Shown here in pieces: positions 1 to 8,853 of a stretch of 64,000 bases of DNA. Made by a program: the position numbers and the translations under genes. The stretch's first letter is position 1; each line of letters starts with the position of its first letter. The stretch lies in contig JAISTR010000036.1 in NCBI GenBank assembly GCA_031272515.1, positions 1-64,000 on the forward strand, written 5' to 3'. Origin of the DNA: Erysipelotrichaceae bacterium (GTDB lineage: Bacteria; Bacillota_I; Bacilli_A; Erysipelotrichales; Erysipelotrichaceae). The notes under the pieces are model-generated. The model did not search any database. It saw nothing but the letters and a program-made list of their open reading frames with translations, and was not told where the DNA came from.

Positions 1-31
1 AGCGAGGACAGACCTGGAGGAAATTTTTGAA

Positions 32-63
32 AATTTTTATCCAGGTTAACCTGGATAAAAATT
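32..63. repeat. 32-bp perfect palindrome
   Basis: The 32 bases read identically on both strands, centred on GTTAAC, with arms ATTTTTATCCAGG and CCTGGATAAAAAT. A partial echo (CCTGGA..AAATTTTT) lies just upstream at about 13-28. It sits 45 bp before the promoter of the first operon. It could be a bidirectional terminator for a gene left of the window or a dimeric operator; the sequence does not decide. Confidence 0.8.
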
Positions 64-107
64 CCCCGTTCTGCCAACGTACAGGATACCTAGTTTACAC
101 AAGATTC

Positions 108-137
108 TTGACACTACCCACCTTTGTCTGCTACAAT
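108..137 (+). promoter_or_regulatory. sigma-A promoter of the BtrH-like operon
   Basis: TTGACA at 108-113, an 18-nt spacer and TACAAT at 132-137, with TGC directly before the -10 (extended -10). The start codon is 47 nt downstream and is preceded by GGAAAGAGGAA. Confidence 0.75.
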
Positions 138-184
138 GACTGCTGATATCCATCAAATTTTTATCTTGTAGGAAAGAGGAAACA

Positions 185-1240
185 ATGACAAGCATTGCCT
201 TAAAGCACAAGGTTACAGACTATACCTGTATGGTGAATGGTCTGGAAGACCTCTATGAAAATACCACCCAGAGCACTCTGCCGCCTTATTTTCTGTTTGG
301 GTTGAGCGCGCTGTGCGCTCCCGCCTATATCAAAGACAAGCGCAGTCCGGTGCCAAGGATGTTTTATCCCAATTCCGGCCAGCCGCAGCGTCTCTATGAT
401 TTTTTACAGGAAATCCTTGGCTGCGGTGTTGAGATTTGTCAGAATACCGGGTTTTCAAACGCTTTTAAAAGGGCGAAGCAGGCGATTGATGCCGGTAAAC
501 CAGTCCTGCTGGGAGCTTTGGATATGTATCATCTCTCTTACCTGGAAAAGTTTTATCACCAGCAGCATATCCCCATCCATTATGTCTTGATGATTGGCTA
601 TGATGAAAACAAAGAGCAGATACAGTTATTGGACTGCAGCCGCAATGACCCGCAGTTTTTAAGTTATAAGGACTTGGAGAAAGCCTGGGATGCACCATCC
701 CCGGGTTTCTCCAAAAAAAATACCCTGCGGATTTTCACGTTTGAAAAAAATCCGCCGGCTCCTAAGGATGTGTTCTTTGCGGGCTTGAAAAAGAAAACCG
801 CAATCAACCTGGCACGGGTGCCGGATTTCATCGGGGTCAGCGCCTTTGGCAAGCTGGCCAGGGAAATCATGGATTGGCAACAAGAGCTGGGGTCTGAGGC
901 CTATCAGTCCTGCCTTTCGCATCTGGTGGAGTACTTTGGCTTTCCGCCGCTAGTTCCAACGTCTAGCAAAGGGCTGAAAAAAAGCCATCATGGCGGCAGG
1001 CCGCAGTTTGCGGCCTTGCTGCGCTGGGGCGCAAAGGAATATAACAATGAAGCGCTGGGAATCCTGTCGGGTTTATTCGATGACAGCAGCCGGATCTTTG
1101 CGGCTTTGGCCAGGGAGATCTTTCTGGCGCTGGAGTATAAAACCCCGCTGAATGAAAGTGTACCGGGTTATTTGCGGGAAATCGAAGCCATCGAGACGCA
1201 GGCTTTTGAATGGCTGCAGGAAATTGTGCAAAAAGGATGA
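185..1240 (+). CDS. BtrH N-terminal/DUF4872-type protein
   Basis: This 351-residue protein resembles the BtrH N-terminal plus DUF4872 family, a papain-like fold whose founding member BtrH transfers an acyl side chain in butirosin biosynthesis. Visible family traits are the N-terminal Cys near residue 15 (YTCMVNGLEDLY), an FLFGLSAL stretch near 37-44 and a central segment GKPVLLGALDMYHL followed by HYVLMIGYDE, typical of the His-containing core. The C-terminal half is helical. There is no signal peptide, so it should be cytoplasmic. It is first in an operon with a hydrolase 9 nt downstream and a methyltransferase. Family membership is likely; substrate is unknown, and no peptide synthetase or carrier protein is visible nearby. 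Start chosen for its good Shine-Dalgarno (SD) sequence. Confidence 0.7.
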   Translation: MTSIALKHKVTDYTCMVNGLEDLYENTTQSTLPPYFLFGLSALCAPAYIKDKRSPVPRMFYPNSGQPQRLYDFLQEILGCGVEICQNTGFSNAFKRAKQAIDAGKPVLLGALDMYHLSYLEKFYHQQHIPIHYVLMIGYDENKEQIQLLDCSRNDPQFLSYKDLEKAWDAPSPGFSKKNTLRIFTFEKNPPAPKDVFFAGLKKKTAINLARVPDFIGVSAFGKLAREIMDWQQELGSEAYQSCLSHLVEYFGFPPLVPTSSKGLKKSHHGGRPQFAALLRWGAKEYNNEALGILSGLFDDSSRIFAALAREIFLALEYKTPLNESVPGYLREIEAIETQAFEWLQEIVQKG

Positions 1241-1249
1241 ATCGGAATC

Positions 1250-2131
1250 ATGGAACCAGGACAACAGAGAACTCTGCATAAAACAAAAAGAACTGCCATC
1301 CGGCTGCGCCGGCTGGCCAATGCGGTTTACCGCTTAGGGCGGCTCGGTAAAAAAAGTGCTGCCAATATCAGAGTTGTACAGAGTAGCCAAGGGCAACTAC
1401 GGGTGCTGGAATACGGTTTTGACGATCCCGCGGTTTTGCCCTTGTATATCGATTTGCATGGCGGCGGTTTTGTACTGATGCAAGCTGAGGCGAATGAGTG
1501 GAAAAATATTCAACTGCGCGAAAAAACCGGGGTGAAGATCATCAGCATCGATTATCCGAAGGCACCGGAAAAACCCTACCCGGCAGCCGTGGAGGCAGTG
1601 CAGGATGTCGTTTGCCATTATGTGAATAATGCCGCATTTTATGGCATTAATGCCAAGGCCATTGGCATCGGCGGCTACAGTGCCGGTGGTAATCTGGCAC
1701 TGGTAGCGGCGCTGAAGGCAAATAAGACAAAAGATTTTCAGTTTCAATATCTGATTCTGGTCTATCCGCCCCTGGACTTAGCCAGCGACCCCTATAAGAA
1801 AAAGACGCCCAAAGGGGCAATTTCCCCCCAAATGGCAGCGATGTTTAATGCCTGCTATGTAGACCCCAAAAGAGCAATCGAACCCGAGTGTTCACCGATT
1901 TACGCGACCAAAGAAGAGTTGGCAGGCTTGCCGCACACTTTGTTACTATTGGCAGGACGGGATTCGCTCTATGAAGAAGGGGCGGAGTTTGCGCAAATGT
2001 TACAAGAAGCCGGGGTAGCGGTGAGCCGTTATGACTTTATGGAAGCCGCGCACGGCTTTACATATAAGCACTCTTCTGATACGGATAAAGCGATAAAATT
2101 AATTTCAGATTTTATCAAGATAAATGATTGA
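1250..2131 (+). CDS. alpha/beta hydrolase, hormone-sensitive-lipase type
   Basis: A 293-residue serine esterase of the HSL (type IV) family. The oxyanion-hole motif HGGGF lies at about residues 70-74, the nucleophile elbow GYSAGG at about 142-147 (Ser about 144), the acid is probably the Asp in LAGRDSLYE and the base His is in AAHGFTY near the C-terminus. Such enzymes cleave short acyl esters. No signal peptide is seen, so it is probably cytoplasmic. It starts 9 nt after the BtrH-like gene, and its stop overlaps the methyltransferase start by 8 nt, so the three are likely co-translated. The natural ester is unknown. Confidence 0.85.
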   Translation: MEPGQQRTLHKTKRTAIRLRRLANAVYRLGRLGKKSAANIRVVQSSQGQLRVLEYGFDDPAVLPLYIDLHGGGFVLMQAEANEWKNIQLREKTGVKIISIDYPKAPEKPYPAAVEAVQDVVCHYVNNAAFYGINAKAIGIGGYSAGGNLALVAALKANKTKDFQFQYLILVYPPLDLASDPYKKKTPKGAISPQMAAMFNACYVDPKRAIEPECSPIYATKEELAGLPHTLLLLAGRDSLYEEGAEFAQMLQEAGVAVSRYDFMEAAHGFTYKHSSDTDKAIKLISDFIKIND

Positions 2132-2762
2132 CAAGATGACGCAAGAAAACGATAAAAAAAGTTTTTGGGACCGATATGCCAAGTGGTATGACCTGGAAAT
2201 ACAATTGACCAGCCGCAAAGCTTACCGGCAAATCGCGCATCTGTTTCAAGGGGTGCTGAAAGCGGACATGGACATGCTGGAGGTGGCAACCGGTACCGGT
2301 TTATTTGCGCTCAAGGCTGCACCGCTGGTATCAACGCTTGTAGCAACGGATTATTCGCCCAAGATGATAGAAACCGCAAACAAAAAGCGAAAACCGCTAA
2401 ACCTCAGCTTTACACTAGAGGATGTTATGGCGCTGTCCTTTGCGGACGAAAGCTTTGATGCCGTGCTGATTGCCAATGCGCTGCACATCATCCCCGATCC
2501 CGACAAAGCGCTGGCAGAAATTCGGCGGGTCCTCAAACCAAAAGGGCTCTTGTTGGCGCCCAATTTCACCCATGGACATCTTGTGGACAAACCCGGAAGC
2601 TTTAATGCCAGGTTGCTGAAGCGGCTGGGTTTTGAGACCTATCACAAATGGCTGCCGGTAGAATATGTCGACTTCATTGCGGCAAATGGATTTAAGATAG
2701 TCGACTGGAAAGTTATGAAAGCGGCGTTTCCGCTGGTGTACCTGACCGCAGTAAAAACATAA
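2124..2762 (+). CDS. class I SAM-dependent methyltransferase
   Basis: A 212-residue Rossmann-fold methyltransferase. Motif I is LEVATGTGLFA, the acidic residue ending strand 2 is in VATDYSPKM, motif III-like LEDVMALSF follows, and the post-motif region LIANALHIIPDPDKAL matches the UbiE/Methyltransf_11 type. The substrate cannot be read from the sequence. It overlaps the upstream hydrolase by 8 nt; a second ATG at 2136 is an alternative start. As the last gene of the BtrH-like operon, it may act on the same small molecule or lipid. No terminator is obvious after it; the Phe T-box promoter begins about 65 nt downstream. Confidence 0.85.
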   Translation: MIDKMTQENDKKSFWDRYAKWYDLEIQLTSRKAYRQIAHLFQGVLKADMDMLEVATGTGLFALKAAPLVSTLVATDYSPKMIETANKKRKPLNLSFTLEDVMALSFADESFDAVLIANALHIIPDPDKALAEIRRVLKPKGLLLAPNFTHGHLVDKPGSFNARLLKRLGFETYHKWLPVEYVDFIAANGFKIVDWKVMKAAFPLVYLTAVKT

Positions 2763-2823
2763 TCCTTTGTCTTTACACAGCATCTTTCAAGACGCATTTT
2801 CCTGTTCGCTTTCCCGGTTTCTC

Positions 2824-2832
2824 TGCTATAAT
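2824..2832 (+). promoter_or_regulatory. extended -10 promoter of the pheST leader
   Basis: TGCTATAAT at 2824-2832 is a consensus extended -10. A -35 is poor (TTCGCT at 2805-2810). Transcription would start near 2839, just before the T-box. Confidence 0.65.
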
Positions 2833-2837
2833 GATTG

Positions 2838-3045
2838 CGTAATTCAAAGAACGGGAGCAGTACGTGAATCTGCCTGTCCCAGAGAGGGAAACAGTTGCTG
2901 GAAGTTTCCTGACAGAGTACCACCGAATTCACCCGGGAGTGAGGCCAATCCCCTCCGTCGGCGGCGTTAACGCATAAAGGGTGCAGACTGCACCGAAACA
3001 GGATGGTACCGCGGCGATTCGTTCCTGAACGGCCGTGGTTTTTAT
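2838..3045 (+). promoter_or_regulatory. T-box riboswitch, Phe specifier (UUC)
   Basis: This is a classic T-box leader. Stem I carries AGTA, AGAGAGGGA and, on its 3' side, GAA followed by the specifier TTC at 2928-2930 and then ACCCGGGAG. The T-box core AGGATGGTACCGCG is at 3000-3013. The terminator arms ACCGCGGC and GGCCGTGGT are followed by TTTTTATT. Uncharged tRNA-Phe would pair with UUC and with the T-box bulge, favouring the antiterminator. It precedes pheS, which agrees with the specifier. The two other T-boxes in the window share the same downstream A-YCYNGGAG layout, which supports the codon assignment. Confidence 0.93.
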
Positions 3046-3059
3046 TAGGAAAGGAAAAC

Positions 3060-4097
3060 ATGATGCAAGACTGGCAAGCATTCAAACAGCAATGGGAAAC
3101 GGCCTGCGACTCCATTGCCGAGCGCAGTGATCTGGAAAAGCTCAAGGTGGAACTATTGGGCAAGAAGGGGGCAATCGCCGGCTTAATGGGCCAGATGCGG
3201 GATTTAGAACCGCAGGAAAGAGCTGCCTTTGGCAAGGAAGTAAACGGACTCAAGGACTACTTTACAAACAAAATCGAAACCATCAGCCAGGCTTTGGAAA
3301 ACAAGCAGCTACAGGCTTCGCTGGCTGAGGGCAGCCTGGATATATCCATGCCCTATACCCGCATTCCCCGCGGGCGCCTGCACCCTGTCAGCATTGTCCG
3401 CCGGCAGTTGGAGGAAGTTTTTATCTCCATGGGCTATCAGGTGGTGGAGGGACCGGAGGTCGAGCTGGACCTCTATAACTTTGAGCGGGCGGGAATCCCC
3501 GCCGACCACCCGGCAAGGGATATGCAGGATACTTTCTTTGTGGATGTACAAAGACTGTTAAGGACGCATACCACCGCGATTCAAACCCGGGTGCTGGAGG
3601 CCCAAAGCAACAACCTTCCCATCAAAGTGGTTTGTCCGGGCAAGGATTACCGCCGGGACGACGATGACGCCACCCACTCCCATCAGTTCTCCCAGATGGA
3701 GGGACTGGTGGTCGGGGAAGGAATCACCATGGGCGATTTGAAAGGCACGCTGGAGTTGTTGGCGAAACGGATGTTTGGTGAAAGCCGGACCATCCGCCTG
3801 CGCCCCAGCTACTTCCAGTTCACCGAACCCTCAGCGGAGGCGGATGTCTCCTGTTTTGCCTGCGGCGGCAAGGGCTGCTCCCTTTGCAAAGGCTCGGGCT
3901 GGATTGAAATCCTGGGCTCGGGCATGGTGCATCCCAATGTATTGGAGATGGCTGGCATCGATTCATCCAAATACAGCGGCTTCGCCTTTGGTGCAGGTCT
4001 GGAGCGGATAGCGATGCTGAAATATGGCATTGAGGATATCCGCAACCTGTTTGCCAATGACCTGCGCTTTCTGGCGCACTTCAACCGCTTTGAGTAA
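3060..4097 (+). CDS. pheS: phenylalanine--tRNA ligase alpha subunit
   Basis: PheS is the catalytic alpha subunit of the (alpha-beta)2 enzyme that charges tRNA-Phe. The 345-residue protein has an N-terminal coiled coil (about 1-95) and the class II catalytic domain. Motif 2 is visible around DDDATHSHQFSQMEG and motif 3 in FGAGLERIAMLKYGI. The cysteine-rich insert CFACGGKGCSLCKGSGW is usual for this family in Firmicutes. The start at 3060 (ATGATG) is chosen because AGGAAAGGA precedes it; an upstream in-frame extension would run into the T-box terminator. pheT follows 12 nt later, and both are controlled by the Phe T-box. Confidence 0.97.
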   Translation: MMQDWQAFKQQWETACDSIAERSDLEKLKVELLGKKGAIAGLMGQMRDLEPQERAAFGKEVNGLKDYFTNKIETISQALENKQLQASLAEGSLDISMPYTRIPRGRLHPVSIVRRQLEEVFISMGYQVVEGPEVELDLYNFERAGIPADHPARDMQDTFFVDVQRLLRTHTTAIQTRVLEAQSNNLPIKVVCPGKDYRRDDDDATHSHQFSQMEGLVVGEGITMGDLKGTLELLAKRMFGESRTIRLRPSYFQFTEPSAEADVSCFACGGKGCSLCKGSGWIEILGSGMVHPNVLEMAGIDSSKYSGFAFGAGLERIAMLKYGIEDIRNLFANDLRFLAHFNRFE

Positions 4098-4109
4098 GGA
4101 GAAATCATT

Positions 4110-6500
4110 ATGCAACTATCAATCAACTGGCTGAAAAGCTACATGGATTTAAGTGATATCACCCCGGCAATCCTCAGGGACAAGCTGACCAGTGCCGGCC
4201 TGGAGGTCGAGCGCATAGAACAGGGCAGCCCGGCCACCGGTTTAACCATCGGTTTAGTTTTAACATGTAACCCCCATCCGGACTCCGACCATCTCAAGTG
4301 CACGACAGTTGATGTCGGCAGCACAGTCTTAAGCATCGTCTGCGGTGCCCCCAATGTGGCAGCCGGACAGAAGGTCATTGTCGCTATGGACGGGGCGGTT
4401 TTACCGCAAATTGTCATCAAAAAGAGTGTCATCCGCGGACAACAGTCCGAGGGTATGATCTGCTCGCTGAGCGAAATCGGGGTGGATGCCTCGATGCAAA
4501 GCGAAGCGCAGCTGGCCGGGATTGAAGTATTGTCAAAAGATGCCCCAATCGGCGGCGACCCGCTGGCATTTCTGGGCCTGGATGATACGATTCTGGAAAT
4601 CTCTCTGACCCCCAATCGCAGCGACTGCTATGCCATGTGGCCTTTGGCCAAGGAGATCGGTGCGATTTTGGACCGTCCGGTCACACTGCCCGATTGTGAA
4701 GGGGCCGCGGATATCGGCGGGCCCACAAGCCTGAAGGTAGCCAGCGAGGCAAAAGGCTGTCCGACTTTTCTGGGAAAGGTCATCGGCTCTGTCACCTTGA
4801 AACCCTCTCCGGACTGGATTGTCAAGGCGCTTCACAGCTATGGCGTCAAATCCATCAACAATGTTGTCGACATTTCCAACCTGGTGATGCTGGAAACCGG
4901 TCAGCCGACCCACTTCTATGACAAGGACAAAATACCCCTGCGTCAAATTACCGTAAAAGATAATATTGCGGCAGACTATACAGCCCTGGACGGGAATACC
5001 TACAGCTGTACACCTGGGGACTTGATGATTACCACCGGTGACAAGCTGATTGGCTTTGCCGGCATCATGGGCGGGGACGACTCGAAGATTTTGGACACTA
5101 CCACCGGCATCATCATCGAGGTCGCCAGCTTTGACCGCGTTCATATCCGCCGCACCTCCCGGCGCCTGGGTTTGCAAACCGAAGCGGCTGTGCACTACCA
5201 GCGGGTGATGGAACCGTTAACGCCCTATAAGGCGATGGACCGCTGCGTGGCGCTGCTTTTACAATATGCGGATGCGAAGGAGATCGAGGCGACTGCCATC
5301 TATGGCATTAAACCTTCTGGAGAATTGAAGCTTTTGACTGATGAGAAATTCCATAATAAGCTGTTGGGAACCAACTTCAGCCTGGAAGAGATTACCGATG
5401 TCTTTCGACGTTTGGATTTCAAACCGGTTGTAAAGGGGAGTCAGGTGGAACTGACGATTCCTTCCTACCGGAGTGATATTTCGATACAGCCGGATTTAAG
5501 TGAGGAAATCATCCGCTTATTGGGCTTTGAAAACATCACCAGCACCCTGCCGGTGCTGGTCAGTAAAGAGGGCGGTCTCTCCTTGGATCAGAAGAAACGC
5601 GAAAAAATCAAAGATGTATTGACTGGCTATGGCTTGCAGGAGGTCATCAACTACTCCCTGGTCAACCGCAGTTTCATCAATCATCCGACCTGGGAGCTTG
5701 GGGAGGCGGTGGAGCTGGCAAATCCGCTCAGTGAAGAGCGGCGCTATTACCGCACCAGCGTTCTGCCCTCCCTGATTTCTACCGCGCTCTATCAGCTGGA
5801 CCACTATCAGGATGAATTTGCGCTGTTTGAAATCGGGGATGTCTATTATGAACCGATGGAAAAACAAGAGCGGCTGTCCATAATCCTTTCTTCAAATGTC
5901 GATTTGTCGCTGTGGCAAAAAGCAGCCCTGCAGAATGACTTTTATAGGATCAAGGGAATGGTTGCCGGGGTTCTCTCGGAGTTGGGCTTTGGCCAAAACC
6001 GGGTATTCTTCAAGGAAAACATTGAGCAAAGCGAATACTTCCATCCCGGACAAAGCGCCGCCATTTATCTGGATAAGACTTTCTTGGGTGTCTGCGGAAT
6101 GCTGCATCCAAAACTGGAGATCGTCAAGCAAGCTGGCGCGCTTGGCGCTGCCGAGCTCGACCTGAGCGCAATCTTTAGTGCCAAAGCCTCAGCAATCCGC
6201 TATCAGCCGATTCCCCGCTATCCAGGCATACAGCGCGATCTGGCCCTGTTAATCCCGCAAAGCCAATCAGCCGGTGCCTTAATCAATGCCATTTACAAAA
6301 CCGGCGGCAAGCTGGTGGAGAAGGCGGAGGTCTTCGACCTGTATACCGGCAAGGGCGTCCCCGACGGGCAGAAGTCCCTGGCCATCCGCATCAGTTATCA
6401 GTCCTATGAAAAAACCCTGGTGGAGGCGGAGATTGATGTTTTGACCAACACCATCATCGAGCGGTTGCAGCGCGACTTTCAAGCGCAGATAAGGAGTTAG
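4110..6500 (+). CDS. pheT: phenylalanine--tRNA ligase beta subunit
   Basis: PheT pairs with PheS; it binds tRNA and edits mischarged Tyr-tRNA-Phe. At 796 residues it has the usual length. The domains in order are an N-terminal region with an EMAP/OB-type tRNA-binding fold (about 40-150, around NPHPDSDHLKCTTVDVG), B3/B4 with the editing site (about 200-375), B5 (about 400-475), a catalytic-like core and a C-terminal anticodon-binding FDX-ACB domain (about 700-795, from RYPGIQRDLALLIP). It is preceded by AAGGAGAAATC. The dipeptidase gene starts 2 nt after its stop, so the T-box probably controls that gene too. Confidence 0.97.
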   Translation: MQLSINWLKSYMDLSDITPAILRDKLTSAGLEVERIEQGSPATGLTIGLVLTCNPHPDSDHLKCTTVDVGSTVLSIVCGAPNVAAGQKVIVAMDGAVLPQIVIKKSVIRGQQSEGMICSLSEIGVDASMQSEAQLAGIEVLSKDAPIGGDPLAFLGLDDTILEISLTPNRSDCYAMWPLAKEIGAILDRPVTLPDCEGAADIGGPTSLKVASEAKGCPTFLGKVIGSVTLKPSPDWIVKALHSYGVKSINNVVDISNLVMLETGQPTHFYDKDKIPLRQITVKDNIAADYTALDGNTYSCTPGDLMITTGDKLIGFAGIMGGDDSKILDTTTGIIIEVASFDRVHIRRTSRRLGLQTEAAVHYQRVMEPLTPYKAMDRCVALLLQYADAKEIEATAIYGIKPSGELKLLTDEKFHNKLLGTNFSLEEITDVFRRLDFKPVVKGSQVELTIPSYRSDISIQPDLSEEIIRLLGFENITSTLPVLVSKEGGLSLDQKKREKIKDVLTGYGLQEVINYSLVNRSFINHPTWELGEAVELANPLSEERRYYRTSVLPSLISTALYQLDHYQDEFALFEIGDVYYEPMEKQERLSIILSSNVDLSLWQKAALQNDFYRIKGMVAGVLSELGFGQNRVFFKENIEQSEYFHPGQSAAIYLDKTFLGVCGMLHPKLEIVKQAGALGAAELDLSAIFSAKASAIRYQPIPRYPGIQRDLALLIPQSQSAGALINAIYKTGGKLVEKAEVFDLYTGKGVPDGQKSLAIRISYQSYEKTLVEAEIDVLTNTIIERLQRDFQAQIRS

Positions 6501-6502
6501 CC

Positions 6503-7456
6503 ATGAAGATTTTTGATTTGCATTCGGACATCGGCATGCATGTGCACTACCGGCACAAGGAAAAAGGCGACAAGGATGTGCTCAAGAACATTCACCTGCC
6601 CAAGCTGCAGGCCGGGGAGGTTGACTTTGTCGGGATTGCCAGCTTCTTTGACGGCACCCAAGACTGGGACGCAATGTGCGCCATGGTCAATGATGTCCAT
6701 GATGAAATCGCCTCCCTGGGCGACAGTGTCGCCTGGGTAACGAAAGCCTCGGACTTTGATATGACCAAGACCAACCTGATCATGACCGTGGAGGGGATGT
6801 GCGGAATTTCTGAGGATGTGGAAGATAAAATCCAATGGCTCTATGACAAGTCGGTAAGAATCGGCTCGCTTTGTTGGTCGGAAAGCAATGCTTTGGCGAC
6901 CGGTATCGGCGGCGATCCGCTGCGCGGGCTCACGGATCTGGGCGCCAGGGTCATCCGCAAAATGAATGAGGTCGGGATGATTATCGATATCTCCCATACC
7001 ATGGAGAAGACCTTCTGGGATATCCTTTCCATCAGCGACAAGCCAGTCATTGCGACCCACTCCAACTGCCGTGACCTCTGCACCCATGCCCGGCTATTGA
7101 CCAACCAGCAGATATCGGCCATCGCCCAAAAAGGCGGAATCATCGGCATCGTTGCCGCCAACGCCTTTGTCAATGACAATCCCAAATACCAGGATGTCTA
7201 TCATTTGGCTTTGCACGCGAAGCACATTGCCGACCTGGTCGGCATCGAGCATGTCAGCATTGGTTTTGACTACATGGATTTCTTGGACTTCATGCCAACG
7301 GCGGATGCCACCTCGCCGATGGCGAAGGGGCTGGAAGGGGTCGAGAAGAGCCAGAACCTGATTTTCGCGCTGCGGGTGGTGGGTTTCAGTGAAACCGAAG
7401 TAGAGAAAATCGCCTATCAAAACGCTTTGCGTTTTGTGTCCAAACAACTCTCATGA
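6503..7456 (+). CDS. M19-family membrane-dipeptidase-like peptidase
   Basis: A 317-residue zinc peptidase of family M19 (renal dipeptidase type), which hydrolyses dipeptides, sometimes with D-residues. The metal ligands expected in the family are visible: HSD at residues 7-9 (FDLHSDIG), Glu near 97 in MTVEGMCG, His in IDISHTM and His in ATHSNC. The Asp in GFDYMDF near the C-terminus corresponds to the terminal conserved Asp. There is no signal peptide, so it is probably cytoplasmic, as usual in Firmicutes. It is tightly linked to pheT (2-nt gap), so it may be induced with pheST when Phe runs low and release Phe from dipeptides; that is inference. Confidence 0.9.
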   Translation: MKIFDLHSDIGMHVHYRHKEKGDKDVLKNIHLPKLQAGEVDFVGIASFFDGTQDWDAMCAMVNDVHDEIASLGDSVAWVTKASDFDMTKTNLIMTVEGMCGISEDVEDKIQWLYDKSVRIGSLCWSESNALATGIGGDPLRGLTDLGARVIRKMNEVGMIIDISHTMEKTFWDILSISDKPVIATHSNCRDLCTHARLLTNQQISAIAQKGGIIGIVAANAFVNDNPKYQDVYHLALHAKHIADLVGIEHVSIGFDYMDFLDFMPTADATSPMAKGLEGVEKSQNLIFALRVVGFSETEVEKIAYQNALRFVSKQLS

Positions 7457-7929
7457 CCAGTCTGTCCTTGCGGGTGACCGACCAGAATTTCGTTCTGGAC
7501 CGGCCGCGCATTCCGGTGGATTTTTCGCAAATCAACGGTGTCTTTGTACCGCTGACCCCGGTGGATGCCGTTTTGGACTCGGAGGGGACCCTGATTGTTT
7601 TGAAGGAGGAACTGGAAGTCTATCTGCATCAGGTGGAATACGACGTCTTTGACCGCCGCAACGATCTGGTGGCCGACGGGTTTGTCGTGAAGAATCCCCA
7701 ACCGAATTCGCCCATCAAATGGTGCGCGGTATTGGACTTCAACGGGATTAGGCGCTATTCGGATTTGCCTGGCATGAGCCTGAGTCCCTTGAATGCCCAC
7801 CAAAAGCGCAAAATCATCCATCAGAAGATTGAAGGCTGGATTTCGCTGTTGGGGCAAAAAGACGGTCATTTGATTCAATCGGTGGTCAGTGAATACCTGA
7901 AAATACTGGATGGGATTGAAGATGAGTGA
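7453..7929 (+). CDS. hypothetical protein, 158 aa
   Basis: I do not recognise this family. It overlaps the dipeptidase stop by 4 nt (ATGA) and the next gene by 8 nt, so it is a genuine operon member. The protein is soluble, acidic at both ends and has a hydrophobic core with alternating beta-like segments (LTPVDAVLDSEGTLIVL, WCAVLDFNGIRRY) followed by a helical C-terminus (HQKRKIIHQKIEGWISLL). No signal peptide, transmembrane segment or catalytic motif stands out. Confidence 0.8.
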   Translation: MTSLSLRVTDQNFVLDRPRIPVDFSQINGVFVPLTPVDAVLDSEGTLIVLKEELEVYLHQVEYDVFDRRNDLVADGFVVKNPQPNSPIKWCAVLDFNGIRRYSDLPGMSLSPLNAHQKRKIIHQKIEGWISLLGQKDGHLIQSVVSEYLKILDGIEDE

Positions 7930-8308
7930 GAACGTCTTTAATCCGCAGGGTTTTTTTGAAGCAATTGTGTCGCAAAACGCAAAAGCACTACAGCAGTACT
8001 TTTCGGGTGACGCTGAAATCTTTTGGTACAACACCAATGAGGTGTTTTCGCTAAGTGAATACATCAGGGCAAACTGCGAATATCCGGGGAAGTGGCAGGG
8101 GGAACTGGAAGTTTCTGAGTTCACCGGTACGAAGGGATTACTCATCTACCGGGTGTTTGATGAGAAGATCGCCTGCCGCTGTGTCTGCTTTTTGACCTTG
8201 AAAGAAAGCCTGATTCGTAAAATGGAGGAATACTGGGCGGATATCACCCCACCGCCATCTTGGCGGCAGGAAATGAAAATTGGTGCACCGATCAAAAAAA
8301 GCCGTTGA
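7922..8308 (+). CDS. SnoaL/NTF2-like domain protein
   Basis: A 128-residue single-domain protein that looks like a SnoaL-type NTF2 fold. It opens with a helix (FFEAIVSQNAKALQQYF) ending in DAEIFWYNTNEVFSLSEY, which is the usual strand-and-pocket layout, followed by long strands (CRCVCFLTLKESLIRKMEEYW). Such domains are small-molecule pockets or polyketide-cyclase-like enzymes; here the function is unknown. The start at 7922 (ATGAGTGA, overlapping the upstream stop at 7927-7929) is preferred to an upstream in-frame ATG at 7910. It closes the pheST operon before a strong terminator. Confidence 0.75.
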   Translation: MSENVFNPQGFFEAIVSQNAKALQQYFSGDAEIFWYNTNEVFSLSEYIRANCEYPGKWQGELEVSEFTGTKGLLIYRVFDEKIACRCVCFLTLKESLIRKMEEYWADITPPPSWRQEMKIGAPIKKSR

Positions 8309-8322
8309 CGGCTTTTTTTTTA
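8296..8322. terminator. bidirectional terminator
   Basis: AAAAAAAGCCGT-TG-ACGGCTTTTTTTT. It follows the SnoaL-like gene on the plus strand and cysE on the minus strand, and the A- and T-runs allow it to work both ways. Confidence 0.9.
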
Positions 8323-8323
8323 C

Positions 8324-8851
8324 CTATTCTTTTTTTTGTGCTTTAATAACTTCCCGGGCAGGCATACCGACAGCAGTACTATTGGCAGCGATGTCTTTCA
8401 GCACCACCGCATTGGCACCGATCCGGGCATTTTCACCGATGGTGATATTGCCCAGAATCTTGGCACCGGCCCCCACCGAAACCCCGTTTTTCAGGGTAGG
8501 GTGACGCTTGGTCTTTTGATTGCCCAAGCCCCCCAGGGTGACCTGGTGATAGAGCAGTACATCATCACCGATAACAGCGGTCTCACCGATCACCACCCCC
8601 ATGCCATGATCGATAAATAATCCTTTGCCGATATTCGCACCGGGGTGGATCTCAATCCCGGTCAAAAAGCGGGCAAAGTTGCTGATCAGGCGGGCCAAAA
8701 AGGGCAGGTGAACCGTATAGAGAAAATGCGCGATGCGGTAGTAGAAGAGGGCGGTCATGTGCGGATAGAGAAAGAGGATGTGCAGGGCGTTGTTGGCCGC
8801 CGGGTCCAATTCTTTCACCCGGGCAAACTGTCTTCTTAGTCCCGCAAACAT
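8324..8851 (-). CDS. cysE: serine O-acetyltransferase
   Basis: CysE acetylates L-serine with acetyl-CoA, making O-acetylserine for cysteine synthesis. The 175-residue form is the short Firmicutes type, with an N-terminal helical domain and a left-handed beta-helix of hexapeptide repeats. The active-site and repeat signature is clear: [30 protein letters not shown] and the YHQVTLGG loop. It begins 2 nt after the cysK stop with no good SD, so its translation is probably coupled to cysK and would share any control exerted at the cysK start. Confidence 0.96.
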   Translation of the reverse strand: MFAGLRRQFARVKELDPAANNALHILFLYPHMTALFYYRIAHFLYTVHLPFLARLISNFARFLTGIEIHPGANIGKGLFIDHGMGVVIGETAVIGDDVLLYHQVTLGGLGNQKTKRHPTLKNGVSVGAGAKILGNITIGENARIGANAVVLKDIAANSTAVGMPAREVIKAQKKE

Positions 8852-8853
8852 GG

